This document shows, piece by piece, positions 35,999-47,757 of a stretch of DNA of 64,000 bases. The stretch spans positions 22,370,937 through 22,434,936 of the forward strand of contig NC_053118.1 in the NCBI RefSeq assembly GCF_010015445.1, read 5' to 3'. A model generated the notes under the pieces. That model saw only the letters and a program-made list of their open reading frames with translations. It was not told where the DNA came from and searched no databases. The first letter of the stretch is position 1. Each line of letters opens with the position of its first letter. This DNA comes from Perca fluviatilis (taxonomy: Eukaryota; Chordata; Actinopteri; Perciformes; Percidae). The position numbers and the translations under genes are program-made.

Positions 35999-36049
35999 TC
36001 ATTGTCGCTCGTAGACTCTGGTGCATATCACGTCATCTGCTCCCATGGT
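35999..36049 (-). CDS. crabp2: crabp2 exon 4
   Basis: Encodes [16 protein letters not shown] and a TGA stop. The final R-x-Y pair binds the retinoate carboxylate in CRABPs. Confidence 0.94.
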   Translation of the reverse strand, partial: TMGADDVICTRVYERQ

Positions 36050-37788
36050 CTGAAAAGAGAGGAGAATGTGGATGGTTATCTACAGATCAATGTGAATTCA
36101 CATTAAAAAATGTTGTAGAACATGCCATTAAACCTCCAAATGGAACTATTTTTAATGTCTCCAGCATTTAAAACCCAAATAATCTCACTGTGCCAGACTG
36201 TTTGGAAAAAAACATTATTTACGGAAAGTTGTTTATGCAAAAATGCAACTCCGTGCACAACACTCACACAGTTTCTGCTGGCTTCTAAAAAGTTGTTATG
36301 TTTGGTGCTTTAAAGAGTACGCAATGAGTCTTAAACTTGAACTTCCTGCCAACCATCAAGCAACCATCACCCAGAAAATACCATACTTATTCTGTATACA
36401 CTTTCTGAAAAAAACTATTTACTCCAGAGAGGACTGTGTAGGATGCATGTGCCATCTCTGGTTGGACTGGTTTACTGGTATTGAGTCAAATAATTATTTG
36501 AAATACTTTTAAAATTAGTTTTAGTCAACCTGCCAGTTGGGTGGGGTTTCTTAATAAATACAGTTCTGTTGATGGACAGGCCCCTTATTATTCACAGAAG
36601 AGAGTTTTGGTAGCTGTCAGTAAACCAAAACTCAAATCATATTTGACCCAGACCTGTTTAGTGTTTCTTTATCATCCTTCAGTAAACACATCAGTAACAT
36701 GACATCAAGCTGATGCCTGTACGTGCATTGTAATCTTGACAGAAGTTCTTTCATCTTCTGCCAGGAGAATAATTAGATTGGCGTTATAGTACTCTGAGCC
36801 CAATTATATAATTATGTAATTATGTATGTTCAGATTATAGCCTGGAAATGTCATTTTGTTGTACAAATAGGGTACTAATAAAATACATACCAGAAGCTAG
36901 CAGTGCAAGGATTTCGGTAAAACAGAGGAACAAAAAAAACATGGTGGCCTTAAAAAGGCATACAATGCAACAACAAAAGTTTCTGTCAAAGTCAAATTGA
37001 TGTGTAACTAGTCTGATTCAAACCCAAAACATCCACGTCCACAACACTAAAGGTAGATACGGTTAAGAATTGTAATGATAGCTCAAGTGTACAACATAAT
37101 TACACTGTAAATGGTGCTCTATAATCTACAGTAAAGTGTTAACCTTGTTGGTTCTCAATCTAAACTCTGATTAGGGAATAGTTTGTGTGCTTTACCAGGA
37201 TCAGTTTGCCGTCGTTGGTAATCTCTCGGGTCCAGGACGTCTTCGGCCCTTCTCCTTTCTGCAGAGTCTGCTCACAGCTGATCTTACTATCAGATTCCCA
37301 ACGTGGAAAACTCTGAGGACAGAGAAAGCGAGAAGGGGAAAAACCTTTAGACACATCACGTTAGCTGTTGAATGTACAAATGAATGGATGCACAGATGTA
37401 TATCGCGCTATTCAGAGGGAATGGGACATAATGAGAGAGTGGCCAATGGAGAAAGAAAACAACAAAGGTGGAGCAAGGCCATCGCTGAGAGGTGATAACT
37501 TGTGATGCGCTCATCGTTACTAGAGCGAAGCGCTGGCTGGTTGCATGTGTTTGCTTTGGAGACGGCCAAACAGAGGCCATGTATGGGAAAACGGGGAAAG
37601 CAACGGGAGAATTAGGGAGGGACGGAGGGCAAGAAGGGGGAACAGAGGAAAGACGGGAAGTTGAAAGGGGTCGTAAAGAGTGAGGGAGCTTAGTGTAGCA
37701 TAGGCCTTCAGAGACTAAGGGAGGAGTAAAGATATGCTATCAATCCAAATATGATGAAAAGCCAAATTAAACAGATTGATGTGTGTGT

Positions 37789-37835
<47 letters not shown>

Positions 37836-40355
37836 TTGCGTGCGCGTGCTGTGTACCGTGCAGGGACGTCCGTCCACCGTGGCCTCATTGAACTCCTGGC
37901 CCACAGTGAAAGTGATGTGGGTGGTGCGGACTGTGGTTGAGGTTTTAATGGACAGCGTTTCTCCATCCTGCGTAATCTCCACCAGTGGCTTGGAGGCTGC
38001 CTTTACCGCAATCATACGCAGCATCACATTCACACCTAAAAAAACAAACACACACACATAGACGCATAAGACAAGGAAATGATGACAAAACTAGAAAGAG
38101 TATAGGTAAAATGAAATTTGGGGTTCATATAAAGGACACACAAAGACACATGTAAACACTTGCTTTCACAAACTGTTGTGGATACCCATGCAAGCAGTTC
38201 AAACCTACAGGAGGACAGATCTTATTTGTGTCACACAGGGTTGGTTTAAAGGATTTGTGTTGGTGTATGTTTGAGTGGTGTGGAGTTGCTGCTTGTTCAC
38301 AGTGTTCTCCTGCACACTCAGGGTAAAAAGAGCAGCCTAGCTTTGCACAGCTCTGTCCAATAATGATGACAGAGGAAACAATGAGGTAATGCCCAACACA
38401 TCTGCATTCCCCCAGACTTAATCATCCTTGCACACACATAGACTCAAACACACAGAGTAATATGGTTATTTGTACTGTCTGCAATGTAATCTGCATTATT
38501 CTACTTTATTATTCTTCAACCACAGAGAGAGAGCTCGTATTTCCATAGTGTGCTGCAGTGAAACTGATGATACAGCATGAAAAGAGAGGGAACCAGGAGC
38601 AGACCGGTAAGGGAGGGAGGGAGGGAGTCAGACAGACAGACGAGGGCCAGTGGTCTGTGTGTGTGAAGATCTCTGCCTAAGTGTGAGGGGAAGTGTGTAC
38701 GTCGTCCAGCGTGTATCTGCCGTCGAGTTGGGTTTCTCACCTCTCACACATTCCCACCTGTCACCAAGCATAAATATATACACACTCTGAAATGCACAGT
38801 CATTCAGCATGCATGCAGGATGTCCAGGCTGCACACTGTATGCACTTACAGCAGACATAACACCGGGTTTTTTGTGCATTGCCATTGTTTGCAGATACAT
38901 TTTATTTTTACTGTGTAATACTCAGTGTCTTCTCATTTTTATCATCTTTTTTCATTTTCATATATTTGGTGCTAATTTCACAGACAGGTCAGGGGTGGAA
39001 ATTAGTACTGTACTTACTGTAAGCGCACTTTTTGCTGTGCTCATACTTTAAGGTATTTACATTTTATGCTATGTTATACTAATAATCTACATTTCGAGGG
39101 GAAATATTGTACTTTTTACTGCACTACATTTACAGTATGTGACAGTTATTGAAGAATAATGCACATCCAAAACTTCTTACATAAATATGATTGGTATAGA
39201 TTAAACTATGCAACAGCATGTAAATACGTTAAAATTATCATATTAATAACAACCCAGTTATGTAATATATATAATAATCTGAAACCCTGGCCTGAAACAG
39301 ACTCAATCTGCTGGTTCTTGTTGACAAAACGTATTTACTTTTATTTTAGAATGGTTTTAAATACATTACCTTATATTTATGATGGAGTTATTTTACAGTG
39401 TGGCATTGCAACATTTATTTAAGTTAGGGATATAAATACTTCTTCCGCCACTGCATACAGTAATGTGGTGTCAAAGGCTGGTAGTGCAAAAATAATTGAT
39501 TAATTAATTGACATTTCTTATATGTCCAGAAACCTTAGTTGAAAATATAACAGCTTGAAAACCAAAATGTCTCCTTCCTAAAAGTTTTGATTATTTCAGG
39601 TAACAACCCGACCTGCAGACACTAACTGACTCCTCTCCTCAGTCTGTTGGCTCAGTGTGAAGACAGGAGTCAAGTGCCGGCCTGTTGACCATTTGGGAGC
39701 CACAGAGGGGCCCGAAGCTTCTCAAGTAACTGCCAGTTGTTCAAAGTTAGAAATTACCTGAACAGACTTTTGCAAACCTGGGACTAAAATGCTTAAATTC
39801 ACACAGACCTGGCTACATGAGTACACACTCAGATAGACGGTCAGGTTCAGAGGTCAAAGAGCAAAGGGCAGAGGAAGCATTTGGGACAAGGGGAGACTAG
39901 GGGAGGAGAGCAGAAGTGAGGAAAGGAAGAGAGGATGGAGGGTGCTGGGTGCTGACAGGCTGCGTCCAGCTGCGCTTTGCCCCCCAGTGAAACTAAAAGC
40001 TATTTATCTCTGTAAGCCATGCCAATGCAGAGGGAAATAATAGGAACACATGCATGTGTTTGTGTATTAGTTTGTGAGGGAGAAAGAGTATTGCATACAA
40101 CAGTGTCACTTAGCCTGCATTCAGAGTTTAACCTGCATTCCTGTTGCAGTTCTTTCTCCAGGAATACTTGTCTTACACCTCTGTCTTTGGTAGTATTTCA
40201 CACAGTATTGCAGTACATTAAGAAAGTACACACAAGCATATACACAAATAAACATGCACAAATGCACACAAACGGCCCTGCCCCGTCATTTGCACAGTGC
40301 CATATCATCACACTGCCATATTTCCCTTTGTTATAGCCCCCACTTTCCGCCTGAA

Positions 40356-40429
<74 letters not shown>

Positions 40430-40956
40430 AATGCATTTGAGATGGACAGACAGAGTTAGAGACACATTAAACGCTAATTGGTGCTTCAGTCTAACAGGTT
40501 AGTTAGAATTTGTGCTCACGCCCAGTGGTGATTTGTCTACAATTAGAACAATAGTGGCATTTCATATTCAATAATCTCCATATGCGGTAGAGAGAGTGTT
40601 TGTGTGTGTGTGTGTGTGTGTGTGTTTGTGTGTGTTTTTTTCATGCGCTAGAGAAAAGGCGGCGTTGTTTGGTGCAGTCATTTCTCCGTGTGCGTTTACG
40701 TGATGATATGAATTAGAGGTGTACACTGGCAAGTGATCTAATAGGAATTAGCTACTAATGACGGACTGCTCTGATGCAGGCAGACACACACACACACACA
40801 CACACACACACCTGATGCCTGCCCAGACTCCATATGCACCAGTGACGTGACAAAACAGTGTGAATCTCAGCAGCAGGTGTTTCTCTTTTTCCCCGGCTGT
40901 CACTTCAGATAACGATGTGACTGTCCTGCACTGTATAGTGCCATAAGGTCCTCTTC

Positions 40957-41035
<79 letters not shown>

Positions 41036-41464
41036 TGAATCTGAGGCTGCGACACGGGCAGATGTGCCGCCGTTTGTCTCTATTGTGTTAGTAGGGGAGG
41101 CCAAAGGGGGAGAAGAGGGGTGAGGCTGGCTGGGGGCCAAGTACTGAGTTTTGGGTTCTGCAGAATGACAAAGACCCCCCACCCATGCGTTACAGAGGGT
41201 GGTGCACGGGCACATAGGAAGATTTGACCTATAAATGTGCTGAGAAAGCTACAGTTTGAGCTGACACATCTAATCTGTCTCATTACGCACAGAAATAAAA
41301 GCTTCAACCACTCGCGAAAAAAAACTGTCAAGCTGCCACATTAGGCCACGGTGAGTTTTAAATCATAATTTCTATCACTTACCCAACTTTTTCAAGAGAT
41401 CCTCGAAGTTTTCAGAACTCTTCATCTCCCATGTGCCGGCAAAATTAGGGATCTTGCGCTCCAT
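35999..41464 (-). CDS. crabp2: Cellular retinoic acid-binding protein 2 (complete, 4 exons)
   Basis: Cytosolic lipocalin-fold carrier that binds all-trans retinoic acid and delivers it to nuclear receptors. Exons: 41464-41383 (82 bp), 38035-37857 (179), 37312-37196 (117), 36049-35999 (51), the classic four-exon CRABP layout. 429 nt gives 142 aa, a few residues longer than human because of the fish-type MERK start. Visible: [75 protein letters not shown] and the C-terminal CTRVYERQ with the retinoate-binding Arg and Tyr. GPKTSWTRE favours CRABP2 over CRABP1; which teleost duplicate (a or b) is undecided. Met follows Arg29 where Lys is usual. All junctions are GT-AG. Confidence 0.93.
36050..37195 (-). 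other. crabp2 intron 3
   Basis: AT-rich noncoding sequence; no repeat family or exon recognised. Confidence 0.7.
37196..37312 (-). CDS. crabp2: crabp2 exon 3
   Basis: Encodes [20 protein letters not shown] then [19 protein letters not shown]. 117 bp, both ends in phase 0. Contains the Arg of WTRE that contacts retinoate in this family. Confidence 0.94.
37313..37856 (-). other. crabp2 intron 2
   Basis: Holds a purine-rich stretch at 37590-37685 and the GT tract next to exon 2. Confidence 0.75.
37779..37832. repeat. (GT)n tract beside the crabp2 exon 2 donor
   Basis: GT run ending about 25 bp from the exon 2 donor, with GCGATTGCGTGCGCGTGC between. Confidence 0.95.
37857..38035 (-). CDS. crabp2: crabp2 exon 2
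   Basis: Encodes [40 protein letters not shown] and [19 protein letters not shown]. Its 179-bp length equals the usual CRABP exon 2. Donor ACG|GTACAC is followed by GC-rich alternating sequence and a (CA)n tract in the transcript. Confidence 0.94.
38990..39453. mobile_element. hAT-like MITE in crabp2 intron 1
   Basis: Left end CAGGGGTGGAAATTAGTACT, right end AATACTTCTTCCGCCACTG. The inner text (GTACTTACTGTAAG, GGGAAATATTGTACTTTTTA) is of the fish 'TACTTTTACT' hAT type. 464 bp, no frame. The 8-bp flanks do not match clearly. Confidence 0.6.
39844..39856 (+). promoter_or_regulatory. DR1-like retinoid response element candidate, crabp2 intron 1
   Basis: GGTTCA-G-AGGTCA, two nuclear-receptor half-sites one base apart, followed by AAGAGCAAAGGGCA, which adds a further imperfect half-site. 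Mammalian Crabp2 is known to be retinoid-inducible through DR1/DR2 elements, which makes the location plausible. Function is inferred. Confidence 0.35.
40358..40426. repeat. (CA)n microsatellite
   Basis: Pure CA run in crabp2 intron 1. Confidence 0.96.
40600..40636. repeat. Short (TG)n tract
   Basis: TG run with TTTG interruptions. Confidence 0.9.
40789..40811. repeat. Short (CA)n tract
   Basis: Twenty-odd bases of CA after GCAGGCAGA. Confidence 0.9.
40959..41032. repeat. (CA)n microsatellite
   Basis: Pure CA run about 350 bp from the exon 1 donor. Confidence 0.96.
41383..41464 (-). CDS. crabp2: crabp2 exon 1
   Basis: ATG at 41464-41462. Encodes [20 protein letters not shown] then EDLLKKL and the first base of Gly. 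Donor G|GTAAGT. Confidence 0.94.
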
Positions 41465-41648
41465 GTTAGACTGCAGGTAGTTTGTGGATTAATAGGTGAA
41501 CTGTCAGGTCCAAGTGTTGTGTGTGCGCTGCTGTGCCTGCGCGTCTTGCGTCAAAATGCTCCAGCTGTCCCTTCTGAATCTCGTGTGTGGGCGCGCCGGA
41601 TGATTTGACTCTGCCCGTCCAATTACTTCTGTGCTCTTCCAGGGATGA

Positions 41649-41699
41649 GCGACCGACTGTTGGAGCTCTGATCTTGCCTACGTGCCTGTGCACTGTATA
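41649..41699. repeat. Promoter-proximal segment duplicated 1.7 kb away
   Basis: Same orientation and ~48-bp match to 43367-43414, including GACCGACTGTT, GAGCTCTGATCTT and CTGTGCACTGT; the six differences are all transitions. Confidence 0.8.
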
Positions 41700-41709
41700 A
41701 GTGGCTGCG

Positions 41710-41716
41710 TTATAAA
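41710..41716 (-). promoter_or_regulatory. Candidate TATA box of crabp2
   Basis: TTTATAA on the minus strand about 246 bp upstream of the ATG. It would place transcription start near 41685, inside the segment that is duplicated at 43367-43414. Confidence 0.4.
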
Positions 41717-42208
41717 TGAATGGCACGGAAAGCAAAGATAGTTGTCGGGGTTGACACGCCCCTTTCTATGCGGACACGCCCCTCATGCCAACAGATAGCA
41801 GGCAGAGGTCCTCAGCGCCTCAACCTGACCACGCCCCTGAAGGCAACATGTGCACTTCAGAGCAGCCCATGCATGCAGCATTTGGACTCGGAGACGCCTC
41901 TCATCCACGCGCGTAGGTTGAATGACGGCGACTGTAAAAAGGCCCTTAGCTAACGTGGCCGCACCCTGATGGTCCTGTCCTGTCTGTCCAGTCTGCAGAC
42001 TTGATATACTATTATGTAATATGTACAGTTGTATGGTGTGTTTTGCCACTTGTGATGCAGCCAGTAAAGGCACAGTTGAATTAATGACTTCAACACAGTG
42101 AACATTATTAGTGCAAAGCAGGGAGGATGTCAGCCAGGCCCGTCTGTTGACAGAACATGTCGTCTTGGCAGGGCGGTGCGAAGGAAGAACCAGTCAACTG
42201 CCAGACTG

Positions 42209-42219
42209 GCGTGCGTGCG

Positions 42220-42306
<87 letters not shown>
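42209..42306. repeat. (GT)n then (GA)n tract
   Basis: GCGTGC/GT run passing directly into a ~35-bp GA run. Confidence 0.96.
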
Positions 42307-42308
<2 letters not shown>

Positions 42309-43314
42309 GCCAAGTTCACCCCCAGCCTCCTGTGCGCCACGGCGGTGTGTCATAAAAATAAAAGCGGTGGTAATGGGATACAGCTTCTGGCCTCGGCCGG
42401 TGGGCTATCCATTTAACGGGGCCTGCGTAAGAGGGGAAAAACACCCCGAAGCAAGGAGAGAGGTAAAGAGAGAGAGGCAGAAATTAAAATAAGAGGTGGT
42501 ACGTCCTCAGAGCTTTTCGCCCCCCACTGCTCGGACGGAAGAAAGGGGAGGAGACACCGGGGCATTTGGACAGGGCAGGGTCAGGGTCCCGCGGGGTCGG
42601 AGGTAGTCCTATAAAGAGCACACACACACGCACACACACAATGTCTCAGCACACGCACGCGCTGATGATGGATGGCAAAGGGACAAAGCCGACGTTAACT
42701 ATTGACTCTTGATGGATGATCCCATCCGCTACACTGCACGGCGAATTAGCGCGGGGTAAACCGGGCGATTTGCGGATGGGGAGGCATCTCCACGCAAAGG
42801 CTACACGTGCACACACCACGCATAAAACACGTCAGTTCCAGACTTATAACAAAACACTAACAAAAAAAAATGAAAAACACCCCCAAATTATATTTGGAAA
42901 CCCAAACCCGCGCTTAACACTGACAAAAAACCTACGAAAACAATTAGCGTCCAAATCCAGTGCGTTGCTTCAGTGGAACAAAGCTTGCTCACATTGTTTA
43001 CAAAGCTTTATCACCCTCATTTCATTTCCGCACGCATGCCGCGCGAAAAAAATAACACACACAACTCATTGGCCACACACCATGCCACAATCACAACATG
43101 TCCTTACAAGTTCCTCCTGGTCCAAACAACAGAGGTGAGCCATCAGACAACCATATCAACTGTAATTTCTTCTCCAGTCTCCCATCATCTCTTTTTCTTT
43201 CCCATCATTCACTTTATGCAGCTGACTTACAGTTGTTAACCCTTTAAGTGTTTGCTTCAATAATGAAATGAAGTACAGTAAAGTAAAGTATATTTTTGTG
43301 CCACCTTGCATTTA

Positions 43315-43316
<2 letters not shown>

Positions 43317-43366
<50 letters not shown>
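43317..43366. repeat. (AT)n tract, left of the duplicated segment
   Basis: About 50 bp of alternating AT. Confidence 0.96.
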
Positions 43367-43367
<1 letters not shown>

Positions 43368-43410
43368 TGACCGACTGTTAGAGCTCTGATCTTACCTATA
43401 TGTCTGTGCA

Positions 43411-43414
<4 letters not shown>
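43367..43414. repeat. Second copy of the crabp2 promoter-proximal segment
   Basis: Island of unique sequence between two (AT)n tracts, matching 41649-41696. Confidence 0.8.

Positions 43415-43490
<76 letters not shown>
43415..43490. repeat. (AT)n tract, right of the duplicated segment
   Basis: About 75 bp of alternating AT/TA. Confidence 0.96.
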
Positions 43491-43494
<4 letters not shown>

Positions 43495-43879
43495 GCAAAC
43501 ACAGCATCAGGCTGCCTCACTTCTGCTATGGTGGTCTGTCTAACATGGTCTGTTCAGAAAAAGGGGATTGATCATGCCCCCAGTTTGAAAGTGACTGATG
43601 CAAACACAAAGGTTACAATAGAAAGCTGTCTGGTGTTGGCAAAATTCATCTTCAGCCTCGCCGCAGGCCATTAGCATATTACCATGACACAACAAGAAAT
43701 ACATCAAAGGCCACTGAATCAAACAGGCAGCCGTGCAGTATAGCAGCAACAGCCTCACCCATCTTGTGTGCGTGCTGTCCAGAGGGGGCTTGATAAAGAG
43801 CTCTGAAATGTGTGTGATGCTGCATGTCAGCACGTGATGACAAAGCACCGCTCAGCATTCAGATCCACTCAACCGTGCT

Positions 43880-44300
43880 CTGCTCCTCTCAACCTTTCTC
43901 TCTCCGCTCATTCCTTCCCTCCATTCCCCTTTTCCTTTCTGCCTCTCCTTTACCTAATGCAACTTTCTTTTCTCCCCCCCCCCCCTCCTTCTCATTTTCT
44001 TCCTCCTCCTCCTTTCAAGCTTTTGTTCTTTTGTGCTAGTCTGACACATTCCTCAAACACGCTGAAGAGAGGGAGAAGGGGAAAACAGAAGGGGAGAGGA
44101 TGGAAAGGAGAAGAAAGAAAAGGGGGGAAACGTTGGTGAGAAAGTTAGAGACTAGAGTGCAGGTCATTTTTTATCTTATTGTTGTGGAGGAAAGTATAGG
44201 GAGAGTGAGTCAGCAAAGAGAGACAGAGGCCGAGAGAGCTAGGAGATCAAAGGCAAACACATAGTGACAGAGATGGAGAGGTTGAGAAACAGTGAGAGAG
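43880..44300. repeat. Pyrimidine tract followed by purine tract
   Basis: 43886-44025 is nearly all C/T on the plus strand, including an uninterrupted C12 run. From 44062 to 44300 the same strand is mostly A/G (GAGAGGGAGAAGGGGAAAA). The halves are roughly complementary in composition. Confidence 0.75.
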
Positions 44301-45749
44301 TAAAGGCGACAGGCTATGTAAAGAGAGTGTCCTCTGTCTTTGGATGTATTAGTTTGCTCCTCCGCTGCCAACTTTATTTCACTCCTCCTCATTTCCTTTT
44401 GTTTCCTTCCAACTATTATCCGCCCGTATACTGTTCACTACTTTTGTTCCGTCATCTTCATCTTTCTGTGTTCTCGCTCATACCCAAAAACCCTGTTAGT
44501 AACTGATATCTCCAACTGCCAACGCGCAGATTCACAACAGATTTACAGGCTGTACCAATTCTAAGCAAAACAAAGAGCATTGTGATTTCTTTACAATAAT
44601 GGTTGACTCTTATGAGCTTGAGTTTAAAAAACACACAACAAGAGAAATTCATAGCAACATTAACATAGAATGTTTGGTTTCTCTTTTGGAAATTCTGATA
44701 CGTCAAATTACCTGTTACAATTTGAAAGTGCTGAATTAGCTGATTTATGGATTGACAAAGAATGAATCACAATCTTTTTTGATAATCAATGAATCATTTC
44801 AGTCCTTTATCAGGCAAAACATCCAAACATTTGCAGTCTACAGCTTCTCCTGTATGAGGATTTGCTGCTTTTCTTTCTTGTTGGTTGGAGAAAACAAGCA
44901 ATTTAAAGACACCTCCTTGGACTCTTGAACATCTTGGTTATTTATGATCAATAGATTTATCAACAATAAAAGTACTCATACCTTCCAGTTCTATCTTTTT
45001 ACATCCATCTTTTTCTGTTACTACTTCTGTTAACTACAAATTGATCGTTTTCAGAAAACTTGAATTCTGACATTGAGATACAGTTGTATCAGCAGCCGTA
45101 TAGAGTCCATAGTTTGCTAATATTCCCCTCTCTGTCTGTCTCTGGTTTTGTGCGGCTTCTGTCATTCAAATCAGTCTGAAACTTGTATCAACACTCTCCC
45201 CGGGGTGAACTCTACTATATCTCTAACACTCACTTCCTCTTGTGCTGCTTATTCTTTCCTATTTCCTCTCCTCATTCAAATAACACAGATTTGAACCATA
45301 TCTGTGGAACATCCAGTCTGTGTACAGACTATTTATTGTCCTAAAGAGAGCTTATCTGGGTGTGGAATGGAAAACTGCATGCACCATACTATACTTTATG
45401 CAACATTTGCTTTATGTTTAGTATAGTGGTGTCCTATCCCAGTTGTGGCCCTTGTCTCATTCATGCAGTCACAGTTTTTGAAAAGGATCACCTTGTCTGC
45501 ACAAGTTAAAGTTTGTGTGTGTGATCTGCCCGTAGTAAAGTCACACTTCAGTGGCATTCTCCACTTCATCATCCAGATGACCTCCAGTAAAAACTGCTCA
45601 CCTCAGTAACCCCGGTAATCCCAGATGTGAACTTGACCCTGGCCTCCCCAACTGCCAACTCCTGGAAGTCATTATCACTGGCCTTTACCCTCAGAGGAAG
45701 CCACTGGGCAAAGATGTGCACATGCATGCAGACAAAAGTGCCACGGATT

Positions 45750-47306
45750 ACAGTATCTTTCTCTTATGAAGTTATTGTGCTGGGCCCTAAACACCTCCGA
45801 ACTTCATTATCTAGAGATATAGCTACTCTGGATGGTGTTGCCCTGGCCTCCAGCACCACTGTTAGAAATTTAGGAGTTATCTTTGATCAGGATATATCCT
45901 TTAATGCCAATCTAAAACAAACCTCAAGAACAGCCTTTTTTCATCTTCGTAACATTGCCAAAATTAGGAATATCCTGTCTCAAAACGACGCTGAAAAACT
46001 AGTTCATGCATTTGTTACTTCCAGGCTGGACTATTGTAATTCCCTACTGTCAGGTTGCTCAAATAAGTCTCTTAAGACTCTCCAGCTGATCCAGAATGCT
46101 GCAGCGCGTGTTCTCACAAGAACTAAGAAAAGAGATCATATTTCTCCTGTATTAGCTTCTCTGCATTGGCTTCCTGTTGAATCCAGGATTGAGTTTAAAG
46201 TCCTTCTCTTGACCTACAAAGCTCTAAATGGTCTAGCACCATCATATCTAGAAGAGCTCCTAATACCCTATTGTCCTACTAGAGCACTGCGCTCCCAGAA
46301 TGCAGAGTTACTGGTGGTACCTAGAGTCTCTAAAAGTAGAATGGGAGCTAGAGCCTTCAGTTATCAGGCTCCTCTCCTATGGAACCAGCTCCCGATCTGG
46401 GTTGGGGGCAGAAACTGTCACCTCATTCAAGAATGAACTTAAAACTCTCCTATTTGATAAAGCTTATAGTTGGGAGTGAGGAGTTGCAGTGTTCACCTAA
46501 CTGGCCCAACTGCTTCTCTTCATAATTGTTAGATTAATAATACATAACAAAGTAGAGGGAGGCAGGCCAGCCAAGCCAGATCCAGCAGGGGAGAGTTCTA
46601 AGCCCGAAAAGCTACACTCTCCTTATGACCTGTCTCTCTTAGTTACCTGTTATAGTTACGCTGTTATAGTCCTAGACTGCCGGGGACTTCCTTCCTTTGA
46701 CACACTGAGCTGCTCTCTCTTCTCCCTTTCTATTACTGTTTCTATTACTGTTACTATTACTATTACTATTGCGTTGTGCGCAGCCCGTCCCAGAAATGCT
46801 TGTTACTAATCCTAGCTTCTGGGGAGTTTACTCCGGAGTCCTCTTTGCTTTTTTCCCCACGCGTATTTCGCTAGGAGAACGTTTCGCACCAAGACCCTGG
46901 TTGCAGCTGTCGCCCGTGGTCCTGCTGCACTCCCTGCTGAGCTCAGCGATGCCCGCAATGTCATGCTGCGTCCTGCTGAACCCTGCAGCTTCCCGCTACA
47001 TCCAGTCACTGTTCCATTATTAATGTGACTACTATCGCCACTGTTCATCACACCCCAACGGCTCGTCAGACACCGCCTACCAAGAGCCTGGGTCTGTCCG
47101 AGGTTTCTTCCCAAGAGGGAGTTTTTCCTCGCCACTGTCGCACTGCTTGCTCTTGAGGGAATTACTGGAATTGTTGGAATTGTTGGGGCTTTGTAAATTA
47201 TAGAGTGTGGTCTAGACCTACTCTATCTGTAAAGTGTCTCGAGATAACTTATGTTATGATTTGATACTATAAATAAAATTGAATTGAATTGAATTGAATT
47301 GAATTA
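45750..47306 (+). mobile_element. L2/Maui-type LINE, 5'-truncated
   Basis: The frame to 46436 carries the C-terminal reverse-transcriptase region: TLDGVALASSTTVRNLGVIF, SRLDYCNSLLSGC, LIQNAAARVLTRT, SPVLASLHWLPV and SKSRMGARAFSYQAPLLWNQ. Near 46400 the frame breaks; the ending SFKNELKTLLFDKAYSWE continues in the next frame to a stop near 46481. The 3' UTR runs to TAAATAAAATTGAATTGAAT repeats at 47270-47306, the microsatellite tail typical of teleost L2 elements. The catalytic YADD region and endonuclease are absent, so it cannot move by itself. Confidence 0.85.
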
Positions 47307-47654
47307 TGAATTACTTCTGTGCCATTCGGGGGTTAGGACCTCTCTAAGGGGTTTTAGGATAAATCTGAAGGGTCGGGAGAAGATTAACTGGACAGGAAAG
47401 AAACAAAAAATGTTCATTGACACAAAGTCGGTTCCTTTTCTTTAATCTTTGCTGCTTTCTTGTGATAAACTGTACAGTTCTGCCTCCTCCGGCCTCTAAA
47501 AATTACAGTCTGACATGCAGACATCACTCACGCCTCATAGGCATGTACAGCGGGCGACAGAGTTTCATTATAAGTGGTCACAAGCTAAAAAGTTTGTGAG
47601 CCACTGCCCAGTGACTTGCACAACAGTTGTGCAAAACAATCAGCCACAGTGTGA

Positions 47655-47757
<103 letters not shown>

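Larger units (their letters stand above)
38036..41382 (-). other. crabp2 intron 1
   Basis: A 3.3-kb intron with a hAT MITE, four dinucleotide tracts and a DR1-like site. No extra exon. Confidence 0.75.

Noticed and set aside
43244..43507. Frames of Ile-Tyr repeats over (AT)n DNA (also 63.2-63.5 kb)
   Set aside because: Simple-sequence artefacts.
46812..47135. 107-aa minus-strand open frame
   Set aside because: Lies antisense in the 3' part of the L2 LINE.
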